DNA from: Thermasporomyces composti
GTDB taxonomy: Bacteria > Actinomycetota > Actinomycetes > Propionibacteriales > Actinopolymorphaceae
DNA: 64,000 bases
Direction: 5' to 3'
NCBI RefSeq assembly: GCF_003386795.1
Contig: NZ_QTUC01000001.1
Location: forward strand, 1,550,001 to 1,614,000
The position numbers were made by a program, and so were the translations under genes. Below, one piece after another: positions 53,433 to 62,193 of this stretch (position 1 is the first letter of the stretch; every line of letters starts with the position of its first letter). The notes under the pieces were generated by a model. The model did no database searches and was not told the origin of the DNA. It was given only the letters and a program-made list of their open reading frames with translations.

Positions 53433-54380
53433 TCAGCGTCCGCCAACGGCGGAACGCTCCGCCCACCGCTGCGGGTCGATCTCGAGCGCCGCGCGGTCCC
53501 ACGTCCCCAGGTCGGCCGCGGCCGCGTAGGTGGACCGCAGGAAGCGCATGAGGACCTGGTCGGGATCGTCGGAGGTGCGCACCACCTCGTACGGCAGGAC
53601 GAACTCGCCGAGCTCGCGGCTGTAGACCGCCTGCTCCGGCTCGACCGGGTAGTCGGCGAACCCCTCCGGTTCCGGATAGGCATAGGAGTAGAACGTCCCC
53701 TCGGAGCTCCCGCCCGGCCAGAAGCCACAGCTGCTCAGCTCGTGCGAGTAGCCCTCCTGCATCACGAAGGTGCCGACGTTCGGCGCGGAGCCCCGGTACG
53801 TCGGCGCGCGACGACCGGAAAACCGGGAGCACGCCAGGTCGAAAGCGCCCCAGAAGAAGTGCACAGGGCTGACCTTGCCGACGAACGAAGCCCGGAACTG
53901 GTGGAACACCCGGTCGGCCTGGACGAGCTGACGCCAGAACAGCCGGGCGGCCTCGCCGTCGTAGGCGCGGTGCCGGGTGTCCTCCGCGAACGGGATCGCC
54001 AGCTCCACCTCGTTGGGGTGGGGCTGGATCCGCGTGGGAATCCCCAGCTCGGCCAGGGCGTCCATGGTCTCGGCGTAGAAGGTGGCCACCGGCTTCGGCT
54101 CGAGCGCGATCTCGCGAAGACCCCCGTCCCCCGTCCGAATGCGGAGTTGGTGATCGATGAAGTCGAACTCGAGATCGAAGATCCGGTCACCATAGGGAAT
54201 CGCCGAGGTGGTGAGCCCTCGAGCGCTGACGTAGAGCGGGACCTGCCACCAGTGGTTGACCATCGGAGCGTGCGCCAAGCGCACCTTGCCGACGATCTGC
54301 GTCCACATGTGCAGTGTGTCCCGAGTCGGCTCCCAGTCCGCCACTTTGAGCTGCGGCCAGCTCGCGTCGTGATGGGTCAC
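53433..54380 (-). CDS. DUF5996 family protein
   Basis: 315 residues. WPQLKVADWEPTRDTLHMWTQIVGKVRLAHAPMVNHWWQVPLYVSARGLTTSAIP and FDLEFDFIDHQLRIRTGDG mark the family, as does HFFWGAFDLACSRFSGRRAP and the final SYAYPEPEGFADYPVEPEQA, all of which I recognise from DUF5996 proteins of unknown function. Conserved His/Trp/Asp residues suggest a ligand or enzyme site. No signal peptide. Separate transcription unit or downstream of the NmrA-like gene (118-bp gap). Confidence 0.8.
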   Translation of the reverse strand: MTHHDASWPQLKVADWEPTRDTLHMWTQIVGKVRLAHAPMVNHWWQVPLYVSARGLTTSAIPYGDRIFDLEFDFIDHQLRIRTGDGGLREIALEPKPVATFYAETMDALAELGIPTRIQPHPNEVELAIPFAEDTRHRAYDGEAARLFWRQLVQADRVFHQFRASFVGKVSPVHFFWGAFDLACSRFSGRRAPTYRGSAPNVGTFVMQEGYSHELSSCGFWPGGSSEGTFYSYAYPEPEGFADYPVEPEQAVYSRELGEFVLPYEVVRTSDDPDQVLMRFLRSTYAAAADLGTWDRAALEIDPQRWAERSAVGGR

Positions 54381-54498
54381 GGCTCGCCTCCGTCAGGTAC
54401 GACGCTGGCACGTGGTCCTTGATGTCGTACCCCGACAGGTGATCGACAGACGTCAGGAACGTCCGTGACCCTTGAGCCGCCACACGGCTCAAAGAGCG

Positions 54499-55254
54499 TC
54501 AGCGAGCCTCCGCCTCGCCGAGACGAGCGAGCCACTCGTCGAACGTGGTGGGGGCGATCTCCGCATCCGGGCCCGGGAGGAGCGCGTTCCCGGACATATC
54601 GAGGCCGAAGACCCCATCCCACGTGGGTACCAGCTTGATGGACTTGCCCATCGCCGCGTAGGTACGCCGCGCCATGTCAACGAGATCTTGCGTCTCCGGG
54701 CCAGCGACGTCTCGGTAGCGACCCTGCGGAGGACCGACCGCGATTCGGGCGAGGATGTCGGCCACGTCCTCGGGTGCGATCGGCTGCAGCAGGAGCGGGG
54801 CGATCGTGCTCACCCCGTCCACCTCGGTCCAGCTCGCGACCATGGCCCCGAAGTCGTGGAACTGCGTCGCCGGCACGATCGTGTACGGCACACCGCCCGT
54901 CTCGACAGCCACCTCCTGCGCGCGCTTCCCGGCGTAGTGAGCGTTGCCGATGACTCGATACAGGCACGCGATGGAGAGGAGGACGTGGTGCGTTGCCCCC
55001 ACGTCGCGCTCGGCCTCGAGCAGACGGTTCGTCGCCGTGGTGAAGAAGCGAACGGTCTCCGTCGGTTGGCGTGCGGTGCAGTTGGTGACGTCGACGACCG
55101 TCTCGACGCCCTTGAGAACCGGCCGCAGGTCGTCGCTCAGGACGTCCACCCCATGGCTCCGGCTGATGGGGACGACCTCGTGCCCAGCCTTCTCCAAAGC
55201 CTGTGAGGTGAGGCGCCCGATGCGCCCCGTCGCCCCGACAACCGCGATCCGCAT
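54499..55254 (-). CDS. NAD(P)-binding NmrA/SDR-like reductase
   Basis: 251 residues from ATG 55254, with GGAGG 6 bases upstream. Atypical SDR: RIAVVGATGRIGRLTSQALEKAGHEV (glycine-rich loop), VETVVDVTNCTARQPTETVRFFTTATNRLLEAE, VLLSIACLYRV, YYAGKR-like HYAGKRAQEVAVETGGVPYTIVPATQFHDFG. No full YxxxK catalytic pair, typical of the NmrA-like group. A redox-sensing or quinone-type role is possible; substrate unknown. Inverted repeat at 55351-55367 upstream may be an operator. Confidence 0.82.
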   Translation of the reverse strand: MRIAVVGATGRIGRLTSQALEKAGHEVVPISRSHGVDVLSDDLRPVLKGVETVVDVTNCTARQPTETVRFFTTATNRLLEAERDVGATHHVLLSIACLYRVIGNAHYAGKRAQEVAVETGGVPYTIVPATQFHDFGAMVASWTEVDGVSTIAPLLLQPIAPEDVADILARIAVGPPQGRYRDVAGPETQDLVDMARRTYAAMGKSIKLVPTWDGVFGLDMSGNALLPGPDAEIAPTTFDEWLARLGEAEAR

Positions 55255-55350
55255 TGACCACCTCCGCCACCCTGGCACCAACCGCCGTTGACTGCACCGA
55301 GCCTGGCCATCGACCGAGACCCGCCTCCTTTATACGTGGCCGTACCGACA

Positions 55351-55367
55351 ATCACCGCCGTGGTGAT
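55351..55367. promoter_or_regulatory. Inverted repeat between M56 gene and NmrA-like gene
   Basis: ATCACC-GCCGT-GGTGAT, perfect 6-bp arms, 97 bp upstream of the NmrA-like start and 12 bp after the M56 stop. It may be an operator or part of a terminator; there is no T-run. Confidence 0.35.
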
Positions 55368-55378
55368 CGTGGTCCTCG

Positions 55379-56395
55379 TCACGTCGTGATGTGGTGGGCA
55401 GAGGACGACGGCTTCCCCCACGCTCGCTGTCCTTGGCACAGCGGCGTGGGATCGGCGGTGACGGCCGGTACGAGAAGGGCCGCGGCGGTCGCGAAGGCGA
55501 GGACAGGTGCCGTGATCGCCGCGGTGAGCGGCCAGCGCGTCGCCCGCTCTCTCGACGGAGGCTGGAGGAGCCGCCGGACTCGGTCCACGACGTCCGATCC
55601 AGTCACCGTCAGTGCGGCGTCAGGCGGGTAGGTCGTCGCTGACGTCGCCATCGTGACGAGGGCGGACGCGACCGTGTGTCTGCCGTGCCGTCGGCTGGCG
55701 TGGTCGTCGGCGAGCCATTCGAGCAGGCGCGCCAGCTCGTGTGGCATTCGCTGGAGAAGCGGGATGAACGGGAACGCCGCGGCCAGAATCGTTCCCCATG
55801 CCAGGACGACGTGGTGCCTGCCGCGAAGGTGGGCGTGCTCGTGGCCGAGGACCGCGTCGAGCTCGGGTGCTGAGAGCCGCGCCAAGGCGCCCGTCGTGAG
55901 CACGATCACCTGCCGACGTCCTGGCACGCAGTACGCCGCCGGCGTGGGACTTTCCAGGATCGAGATTCGTCGCCCACCCACGAACGCGGTCGCGGCCGGG
56001 CGACACACCTCGCGGTGATGCGCTCGTCGTTGTCGTCGGTCGAGGTACGCCTGTCGCGCGGCGACCCAGCAGAGGCGGACGACGATGGCGAAGGAGCCGA
56101 GCAGGGCGACGGCCGTCGGCACGTTCTCGGGTTGGCGCGCGTCGAGCATGGTGAGGACCGCGCGGAGGCAGGCGTGAACGAGCGCCGCCAGCCCGAGGCC
56201 GCCCGTGAGCTGCGCGGTGGCGGCCAGTCCGACGGCGAGGACAGCCGCGACCCACGAGGTGGGGACGGCCGTCCACAGGAGCAGGCCGGATCTCGGCGTG
56301 ACACGCTGGCGGCGCTCACAGCCGCGCAACAGTCGCGGGCCGAGGACGGCGAACACCACGACGTAGCCGGCCAGGCCGACCAGGAGCGGCGTCAT
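55379..56395 (-). CDS. M56-family membrane metallopeptidase (BlaR1/MecR1-like)
   Basis: 338 residues, start overlapping the upstream blaI-type stop by ATGA (56392-56395). Membrane helices (VGLAGYVVVFAVLGPRLLRG, LLLWTAVPTSWVAAVLAVGL, VALLGSFAIVVRLCWVAAR) and the zinc motif LGHEHAHLRGRHH (HExxH). Lacks the large extracellular penicillin-binding sensor domain of BlaR1, so it is the short actinobacterial form. In such pairs the peptidase inactivates the BlaI repressor on a signal. Neighbouring DsbA/CcdA-like genes suggest sensing of envelope redox or cell-wall stress. Confidence 0.85.
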   Translation of the reverse strand: MTPLLVGLAGYVVVFAVLGPRLLRGCERRQRVTPRSGLLLWTAVPTSWVAAVLAVGLAATAQLTGGLGLAALVHACLRAVLTMLDARQPENVPTAVALLGSFAIVVRLCWVAARQAYLDRRQRRAHHREVCRPAATAFVGGRRISILESPTPAAYCVPGRRQVIVLTTGALARLSAPELDAVLGHEHAHLRGRHHVVLAWGTILAAAFPFIPLLQRMPHELARLLEWLADDHASRRHGRHTVASALVTMATSATTYPPDAALTVTGSDVVDRVRRLLQPPSRERATRWPLTAAITAPVLAFATAAALLVPAVTADPTPLCQGQRAWGKPSSSAHHITT

Positions 56396-56757
56396 CGCTC
56401 CTCCCGCCGGGTGGCCTCGTCGAGCAGCTCCCGCAGCATCGCGGCTTCCTCGTCACTGATCTGATCGACGAACTTCAGGAAGGTCGCGCGCGGGCTCTTA
56501 CTCGCCGCCAGGGCCTCCCGCATCACCGACGCGGCGTGATCGCTCGACGCGATGCGGGCTCGGTAGTGCCACACCCGCCCCAGTCGCCTTCTGGTGACCC
56601 ACCCCTTGCGGTAAAGGTTCTCCAAGACAGTGGCGACCGTGGTGTAGGCGAGGTCCCGGTCACGCAGGTTGTCGAGCACCTGCCGCACCGTGAGGGCTTC
56701 GTCGGCCTCCCACAGCAGCGACATGACCTCGGACTCAAGCGGGCCGAGACTCCGCAT
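56392..56757 (-). CDS. BlaI/MecI/CopY-family repressor
   Basis: 121 residues. Winged HTH: LGPLESEVMSLLWEADEALTVRQVLDNLRDRDLAYTTVATVLENLYRKGWVTRRRLGR and a C-terminal helical dimer/cleavage region (RATFLKFVDQISDEEAAMLRELLDEA). Family members bind inverted repeats and are cut by an M56 peptidase, encoded here in overlap. Divergent from the DsbA-like gene; the 34-bp palindrome between them is the likely operator for both sides. Confidence 0.9.
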   Translation of the reverse strand: MRSLGPLESEVMSLLWEADEALTVRQVLDNLRDRDLAYTTVATVLENLYRKGWVTRRRLGRVWHYRARIASSDHAASVMREALAASKSPRATFLKFVDQISDEEAAMLRELLDEATRREER

Positions 56758-56912
56758 CGAGTCATCCCCTTCTTCCCGCGGTCACGGTCGTCGCCGTCCC
56801 GCCTTTCCAGCACGAGGCAGCCACCACGGGACCCGTCTCGCGATGACGGGCCGGAGCGAGTCCGTCCCAGGAGCCCGGCCCGACTGGCGCTGCTCCTCGA
56901 GGACCCACTCTA

Positions 56913-56946
56913 CTATGCGTCTTAGAACTACTACTAAGCTTCATAG
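56913..56946. promoter_or_regulatory. 34-bp nested palindrome, probable BlaI-type operator
   Basis: CTATG-N3-CTTAG-N8-CTAAG-N3-CATAG: two perfect 5-bp pairs with equal spacing around an A/T-rich centre. It lies between the divergent repressor and DsbA-like starts, 32 bp upstream of the latter, and TTAGAA inside it could serve as a -35 element. This is the only AT-rich stretch for several kb. Confidence 0.65.
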
Positions 56947-56977
56947 AAGATTTGTCCGCGCGTCGAGAAGGGCAGGC

Positions 56978-57688
56978 ATGTCACGGGAGGACCGCAGAGG
57001 ATCGACCGCGCTGCTGGGGATCACGCTGGCGCTGACGGTCGTCCTGATCATCGTCTTGGCGTGGAAGACAGCAGGCGGCGGCTCGACCGAGGCGGCGACC
57101 GCTCGCCCCGGTCCGACGGCCGGGAGTGAGCTCGCCGAGAAGCTGCTGTCCTACCAACGACGCCTGCCCGATGACCCGCTCGCCATCGGACGCGCTGACG
57201 CTCCGGTCGTCCTCATCGCGTACGAGGACTTCCGCTGTCCGTACTGCGCGAAGTACGCCACCGACATCGAACCGCAGCTCATCGAGCGCTACGTCACCTC
57301 GGGTGTGCTGCGCATCGAGTGGCGTGACTTCCCGGTCCTGGGCGAGGAGTCGATGGAGCTCGCCAAAGCGGCCCGCGCCGCCGCGCGGCAAGGCAAGTTC
57401 TGGGAGTTCCACGACGCGGTGTACGCGATCGGCGCTTCGAAGCCCCGCTTCTCCGAGGAGCTCATTCAGGACCTCGCCCGCGAGGCGGGAGTCCCCGATC
57501 TGACGAGGTTCAACGCCGACCGAGCCGACCCGAGGATCGAGCGAGCGATCCGGGCTGACATGGCGGAAGGTCGCGAGCTCGGAGTGTTCAGCACACCCAC
57601 GTTCTTCATCAACACCCAACCGATTCTCGGCGCCCAGCCGTTGGAGCGGTTCATGACGATCATCGAGGCGGAACGGGCCACGAGATGA
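56978..57688 (+). CDS. DsbA-like membrane-anchored thiol-disulfide protein
   Basis: 236 residues from ATG 56978 with GAAGG upstream. Single N-terminal anchor (STALLGITLALTVVLIIVLAW), then a thioredoxin_4/DsbA fold: VVLIAYEDFRCPYCAKYATDIEP with a CPYC redox site, EWRDFPVLGEESMELAKAARAAARQGKFWEFHDAVY, and the cis-Pro loop GVFSTPTFFIN. Catalyses disulfide exchange outside the membrane. Overlaps the CcdA-like gene by ATGA. Likely under control of the divergent BlaI-type repressor. Confidence 0.88.
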   Translation: MSREDRRGSTALLGITLALTVVLIIVLAWKTAGGGSTEAATARPGPTAGSELAEKLLSYQRRLPDDPLAIGRADAPVVLIAYEDFRCPYCAKYATDIEPQLIERYVTSGVLRIEWRDFPVLGEESMELAKAARAAARQGKFWEFHDAVYAIGASKPRFSEELIQDLAREAGVPDLTRFNADRADPRIERAIRADMAEGRELGVFSTPTFFINTQPILGAQPLERFMTIIEAERATR

Positions 57689-58545
57689 ACGTCGGCTACC
57701 TCGGCGCCTTCCTCGGCGGGGTGCTCGCGCTGGTGAGCCCTTGCTCGGCGCTGCTGGTGCCCGCGTTCTTCGCGTACGCGTTCGCCAACCGGGTGCGCCT
57801 CCTGCTCCGTACCGGCGTCTTCTACCTCGGGCTCGCGACAACGCTCGTGCCGATGGGAGTGGCCGCCGGCTCGGTCGGCGCTCTCCTCACCGCGCACCGC
57901 GACGTCGTGGTCTGGGTGGGCGGAGTGCTCATGATGGGTATGGGAGCAGCGCTCATCCTCGGGTTCGGGTTCGGCTCGACGGCCGCGCAACGCGTCAGTG
58001 GCCGGATCCGCGTCTCCTCCGCGCTGTCCGTCTATGTGCTGGGCGGCGTGTATGGCCTGGCGGGGTTCTGCGCCGGTCCCCTCCTGGGGAGTGTGCTGAC
58101 GATGGCCATGACCGGGGCCAGCCCGGTCTACGGAGGCTCCTTGCTGGCGACCTACGCGCTCGGCATGGCGTTGCCGCTGTTTCTCATCGCGGCGCTGTGG
58201 GATCGGTTCGACCTGGGCCACCGCCGGTGGTTGCGAGGTCGACCACTGCGCCTCGGGCCGCTGCGGCCGCACAGCACCACCTTGGTCGCGGGACTCCTCT
58301 TCGTCGTGCTCGGCGTGGTGTTCCTCGCCACCGACGGAACCGGGTCCTTGGGCAGTCCTGTCAGTCTGGACACCCAGTTCGCCGTGCAGGCCTGGGTGCA
58401 AGAGACCGTCGCGGCGGTCTCGGACACGGTCGTGTTGATCGTCGTGGCGGCCACGTCCTGCGCCACTGTCGCATTGGTCGCCATACGTCGCGCCCTCCGC
58501 GATCGGAGACACCCGAAGACTCGGCAGAGTCCAACGCCACGGTGA
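57685..58545 (+). CDS. CcdA/DsbD-like transmembrane electron carrier
   Basis: 286 residues, ATGA overlap with the DsbA-like gene. Six or more TM helices with the two redox-cysteine positions of CcdA: SPCSALLVPAFFAYAF in TM1 and AGFCAGPLLGSVLTMAM in TM4. Carries reducing equivalents from cytoplasm to the extracytoplasmic DsbA-like partner. Longer than typical CcdA (about 240) because of extra C-terminal helices. Whether each motif has one or two cysteines for relay (only one each is visible) leaves the mechanism open. Confidence 0.83.
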   Translation: MNVGYLGAFLGGVLALVSPCSALLVPAFFAYAFANRVRLLLRTGVFYLGLATTLVPMGVAAGSVGALLTAHRDVVVWVGGVLMMGMGAALILGFGFGSTAAQRVSGRIRVSSALSVYVLGGVYGLAGFCAGPLLGSVLTMAMTGASPVYGGSLLATYALGMALPLFLIAALWDRFDLGHRRWLRGRPLRLGPLRPHSTTLVAGLLFVVLGVVFLATDGTGSLGSPVSLDTQFAVQAWVQETVAAVSDTVVLIVVAATSCATVALVAIRRALRDRRHPKTRQSPTPR

Positions 58546-58648
58546 CGCGACGACCCACGCCGACCAGGACGTGTTCTCCGTCGACCTCGGTCGCCTCCAG
58601 CGTCACAGGTGAGCCTGGTCCGTCGGTGGCTGCTGGTGAACTGGGAGC

Positions 58649-59248
58649 GTGCGGCTGCTCAGCGTCGACTTCCAGCACGACTTCGTCTCGCCCGGGGGCG
58701 TCCACTACCGCGGCCAGCCCTGCGTCGAGTTCGTCCTGGACACGGTGGTGCCGTTCGCCCGCGAGCACGGCGTCGGGATCGCGGAGATCGTCTCCGACTA
58801 CCGCGATCCGGGCGGCGACGACGTCCCTACCTGCGTGCCCGGCCGCTGGGGCTACGAGTCGGCGATCCCCGAGGACGTCAAGCCCGCGTCCCCCTGGGTG
58901 AAGGCGTCCGTCGCGCCGACGTGGGTGCGGGACGGCGGCGGACGAGCCGACGTGGTCCCCGGACCTCCACGACCTGACCCGGACGGGTTCACTGCCTGGC
59001 TCACCACGACGCTCGGTCCACCGGACCCCAAGGAGCCGGTCGTGCTCCTGGGGCTCGTGCTGGAGGTGTGCGTGCTGGCCACCCTCATCGAGCTCCGGCT
59101 GCGCGGCTACCTCGCGACGGTGCTGGTCGAAGGGGTCGACACCTACGACGGCGACCAGCGACGCAAGCGGGACTTCCTCGACACCCTCGCACCGTTCTGG
59201 GGGCGGCCGCTGACCTGGTCCGAGTGCGTGACCACGCTCGCGAGCTGA
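58649..59248 (+). CDS. Isochorismatase-like cysteine hydrolase
   Basis: 199 residues from GTG 58649 with GGGAG upstream. Starts LLSVDFQHDF (catalytic Asp), contains PTCVPGRWGYES, and ends with the nucleophile region VVLLGLVLEVCVLATLIELRLRGYLATVLVEGVDTY (Cys before VLATL). The fold covers nicotinamidases, isochorismatases and N-carbamoylsarcosine amidases. The Lys of the triad could be in PWVKASVAP. Substrate not readable; the gap to the CcdA-like gene (103 bp) suggests an independent unit. Confidence 0.8.
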   Translation: MRLLSVDFQHDFVSPGGVHYRGQPCVEFVLDTVVPFAREHGVGIAEIVSDYRDPGGDDVPTCVPGRWGYESAIPEDVKPASPWVKASVAPTWVRDGGGRADVVPGPPRPDPDGFTAWLTTTLGPPDPKEPVVLLGLVLEVCVLATLIELRLRGYLATVLVEGVDTYDGDQRRKRDFLDTLAPFWGRPLTWSECVTTLAS

Positions 59249-59544
59249 GCACGTGCGGTGACGCAAGCGCCACGGACTCCAACCCGCCGTACGTCGCGTG
59301 ACGTGTGTCAGTCTCGGCCGCTGAAGACCCGCGTCAGCTCGTCGGTGTGGTCGGGGCGCGTCGTCCACGACGCGAGCGACGACCTGGTGTGGGTTGTCTT
59401 TGCCGGCGTGGAGATGTTCAGCCGCGCCTCCTACGTCGAGTCGCTCCGGAGGGGAGCAGTGGCTTCCAGTGGGACATGCGCGCCGCGAGGGTCACGCTGC
59501 CGCAAGTCGCTCACCCTCCCACCGCGTCAAGGCCCTGCGACCGC
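59249..59544. other. Non-coding stretch with possible decayed sequence
   Basis: About 300 bp without a supportable gene. One frame near 59340-59450 reads VWSGRVVHDASDDLVWVVFAGVEMF-like text that resembles protein code, but I could not assign a family and no start or ribosome binding site fits. Confidence 0.4.
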
Positions 59545-60131
59545 TCAGCTCCGGCGCACCCGATAGCGCAGGTGAAGCACCCGGTTGCCGCGGATCACCA
59601 TGTCGGGATCCTCCAACAGGTGCTGCGCGTCGACGGACCCGAAGTAGCGCCTGCCAGACCCGAACACGACAGGTACGACGTCCATGCGCACCTCGTCGGC
59701 CAGTCCCGCGGCGAGCGCCTGGCCACCGACGTCGCCGGCCGCGACCTCGACCACGCGATCACCGGCGAGCTCCTGTGCCTTGGCGACGGCTGCCTCGACG
59801 CCGTTGACGAAGTGGAACGGCGCGTCGAGGTCCCAGCCCTCGGGCGGCGGTCGGTGCGTCACGACCACCACGTGGTCGACCCCCCGGAGGGAGGCACACC
59901 GTCCCAGCCATCCGTGAGGTCGAAGACGCGACGTCCGGCGACCGTGACTCCGATCTGGTCCCAGTACGCCCGGGTGTAGTCGTACGACGCCTGCGACGCC
60001 TTCAAGGCGCCGCTCTCGTCCAACGGCACGTCACCGTTGGTCAACCAGTCGAACAGCGGTCCGGGCTGGTCGTTCTCGTCCGCGATGAAGCCGTCGACCG
60101 ACACCGAGGCGTACATGACCACTGTGCCCAC
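59545..60131 (-). pseudogene. RibD/dihydrofolate reductase-like protein, frameshifted
   Basis: GTG at 60131 with GGAGG upstream. The N-half in one frame (VVMYASVSVDGFIADENDQPGPLFDW, YTRAYWDQIGVTVAGRRVFDLTDGWDG) and the C-half in the next (THRPPPEGWDLDAPFHFVNGVEAAVAKAQELAG, then VAAGDVGGQALAAGLADEVRMDVVPVVFGSG) are the two parts of one RibD C-terminal/DHFR-like reductase of about 195 residues. They are joined at a run of six C (59880-59885, plus strand); adding one base restores the frame as PSGGVDHV. It may be a real inactivating indel in a homopolymer, phase variation, or a sequence error. Confidence 0.78.
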
Positions 60132-60439
60132 GGGGCCTCCTCTCCGCTCGAGGTCGCCCCTCATGGTGGCGTGTCGCGGGACCGTCCAGATGGCGGACCT
60201 CATCGTCGTCGTCGCCGATGGCCGAGTCCGGGAGGTGGGGAGCCACCACGAGGATCCCCGGACATCGACGTCTTCCCACGCCTCAGCCGGGAAGCGCGGC
60301 CGACGGCGCACGCGACGGCTGCAACGATTGCGGGCGCGCGAGGCGGTCACCGGTAGTGGCGCGACTGACCTCGCCCGTCCGCTCGTAGCGCGGCGACAGA
60401 GGGAGACGTGCCGGTCGATCTCGTCGCTACGCTTCCAGC
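60132..60439. other. Intergenic region with gene remnant
   Basis: 308 bp between the frameshifted reductase and the TPR gene. It contains the ABC ATPase remnant at 60163-60261; the rest shows nothing I can identify. Confidence 0.5.
60163..60261 (+). pseudogene. Remnant of an ABC exporter ATPase (C-terminal end)
   Basis: The plus-strand frame reads MVACRGTVQMADLIVVVADG then RVREVGSHHEDP, which lines up with the H-loop and following strand of ABC exporters (IAHRLSTVRMADRIVVLDDG, RVVEQGTHDEL). Everything upstream and downstream of this 33-codon piece is missing, and the H-loop His is lost. Confidence 0.5.
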
Positions 60440-61081
60440 ATGGCGGACGAACGACTGACCGCGGCGCGAGACCTCTACGAGAAGGCGGTCTTCTTCGCTG
60501 ACACCGAGGCGTTGACGGCGGCCAACAACCAGCTGGACGAGGTGGAAGCCGATCTCGCCTTGGCACGGGGACGGCTCCTCCACGCGCGCTTCCTCGCCGA
60601 TCGCGCCGAGGACCCGAACGAGCTCGTCCAGTTCGAACGCGCCGCGACGCTCTACGGTCGGTTGGGCAACACCCGAGGCGAGGCCGAGGCGTGCTTCTGG
60701 ATCGGCGCCTTCCACCAGGTGGTCCGTCAGGACGGCGATGCCGCGCTCCCGTGGCTCCGCAAGGCGTACGAGCTTGCGGAGCGTGCGAACGATCCGCTGA
60801 CTCTCTCGTACGCCGCACGGCACCTGGGATTCCACGCGATGGAGGCCGGCGACCTCACGACCGCGCGCGAGCTGCTTGAGGAGTCGCTCCAGCTGCGCCG
60901 CAAGCTCGACTTCCGCCCCGGTGTCGCGGCCGCCTTGCTCGCCCTGGCCGACGTGACGAGCCGGGTGGGCGAGAAGGAGAAGGCCCGTGAGCTCCTCGCC
61001 GAGGCGGAGGCTGAGGCGACGGCCAGCGGCGCGAAGGGTGTGCTGTCGTGGATCGAGCAGGCACGTGCCGACTTCTCGTAG
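60440..61081 (+). CDS. Tetratricopeptide-repeat protein
   Basis: 213 residues. Helical pairs of TPR type: EACFWIGAFHQVVRQDGDAALPWLRKAYELAERAND, LSYAARHLGFHAMEAGDLTTARELLEESLQLRRKL, AALLALADVTSRVGEKEKARELLAEAEAEA. The N-terminus (MADERLTAARDLYEKAVFFAD) is also helical. No enzyme domain or signal peptide. It may mediate protein interaction; nothing in the neighbours points to a partner. ATG start with a weak ribosome binding site. Confidence 0.75.
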   Translation: MADERLTAARDLYEKAVFFADTEALTAANNQLDEVEADLALARGRLLHARFLADRAEDPNELVQFERAATLYGRLGNTRGEAEACFWIGAFHQVVRQDGDAALPWLRKAYELAERANDPLTLSYAARHLGFHAMEAGDLTTARELLEESLQLRRKLDFRPGVAAALLALADVTSRVGEKEKARELLAEAEAEATASGAKGVLSWIEQARADFS

Positions 61082-61229
61082 ACCTCTTGCTTCGTACCGC
61101 GGGAGCGTCACCTTCGTTCACGATTCGCCGACAGTCGCTGCCCCCACGGCCGTCCTGACGTAAGTGGCCTCCGCGTCGCGCCCTCGACTGCGTGCCGGTG
61201 GGAGCGACTATCGGGTGACCGATGCGCGA

Positions 61230-61994
61230 TCAGATCTGGCTGAGGCCTCCGTCGACGAGGAGCTCGGCACCGGTCGTGAAGCGGCTGGCGTCGGTGGCGA
61301 GGAAGAGCACCGCGGCGGCCACCTCGTCCGGCTCTCCCATGCGACCCAGCGGGATGCGAGCCACCAGCTCCTCGTCGAACTTCGCCGCCTGGTCCTTGTC
61401 TCCGAGGAGGTCAGCGAGTCCAGGGGTGCGGGTCGGTCCCGGGGTGACCACGTTGACCCGGATTCCACGCGGAGCCAGCTCGACCGTCCACGCGCGAGCG
61501 AAGCTGCGGACGGCGGCCTTGGTGGCGTTGTAGACGCTGAACGCTGCGACGCCCTTGGCGGCGGCGATGGAGCTGGGGAGGATGACCGAGGCTCCCTCGG
61601 ACAGCAGCGGGAGCGCCTTCTGCACCGTGAACAGCAGTCCTTTGACGTTGACGCCGACGATGCGGTCGACGTGCTCCTCGGTGACCTCCTCGAGCCGCGC
61701 CGTCCCGCTCACGCCGGCGTTGGCGAACAGCACGTCGAGGCGACCGGTCTCGTCCTTGACCCTCGCGTACAGCCGGTCCAGGTCGTCGAGCACCGACACG
61801 TCGCCTCGCACCGCGATGGCGCGCCCACCGTTGGCCTCCGCGTTGACCGCCTTCGCCGCGGTGTCCAGCTCGCCTTGCTGCCTGCCGGTGATGAACACGG
61901 TGGCTCCTTCGGCGGCGAACAGGCGCGCGGTCGCCGCCCCGATGCCCTCCGAAGCACCGGTCACGACGGCGCCCTTGCTCTGGAGCGCGCCCAT
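61230..61994 (-). CDS. Short-chain dehydrogenase/reductase
   Basis: 254 residues from ATG 61994, with GGAGGGG about 8 bases upstream. Classical SDR: GAVVTGASEGIGAATARLFAAEGA (TGxxxGIG), LFANAGVSGTARLEEV (NAG), SVILPSSIAAAKGVAAFSVYNATKAAVRSFARAW (Ser-Tyr-Lys: SS, Y, K) and RVNVVTPGPTRTPG. Cytoplasmic NAD(P)-dependent alcohol or ketone oxidoreductase of the glucose-1-dehydrogenase-like group. Substrate unknown. Confidence 0.9.
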   Translation of the reverse strand: MGALQSKGAVVTGASEGIGAATARLFAAEGATVFITGRQQGELDTAAKAVNAEANGGRAIAVRGDVSVLDDLDRLYARVKDETGRLDVLFANAGVSGTARLEEVTEEHVDRIVGVNVKGLLFTVQKALPLLSEGASVILPSSIAAAKGVAAFSVYNATKAAVRSFARAWTVELAPRGIRVNVVTPGPTRTPGLADLLGDKDQAAKFDEELVARIPLGRMGEPDEVAAAVLFLATDASRFTTGAELLVDGGLSQI

Positions 61995-62193
61995 AGGCGT
62001 CCCCTCCTTCTTCCCTCTCCCACGCTCACCCCGTTCCTCCGACCGATCCCTGAGCCTTTCGTCCTCGTAGGTCGAGGTCCAACGGTCGTTCGCGACCCGG
62101 GAGGTCGAACCACCTGTGGCGGCCCGCGAAGGCGGCCGTTCGAGCGACCAACGGGTGCGGTCTCTCCCACACACCCGGGAGCCAGAAACAGCG

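Noticed and set aside
58361..59368. Minus-strand frame with VTLEATEVDGEHVLVGVGRR
   Set aside because: Looks protein-like over about 30 residues but overlaps two well-supported genes and has no family; probably chance or a small remnant.
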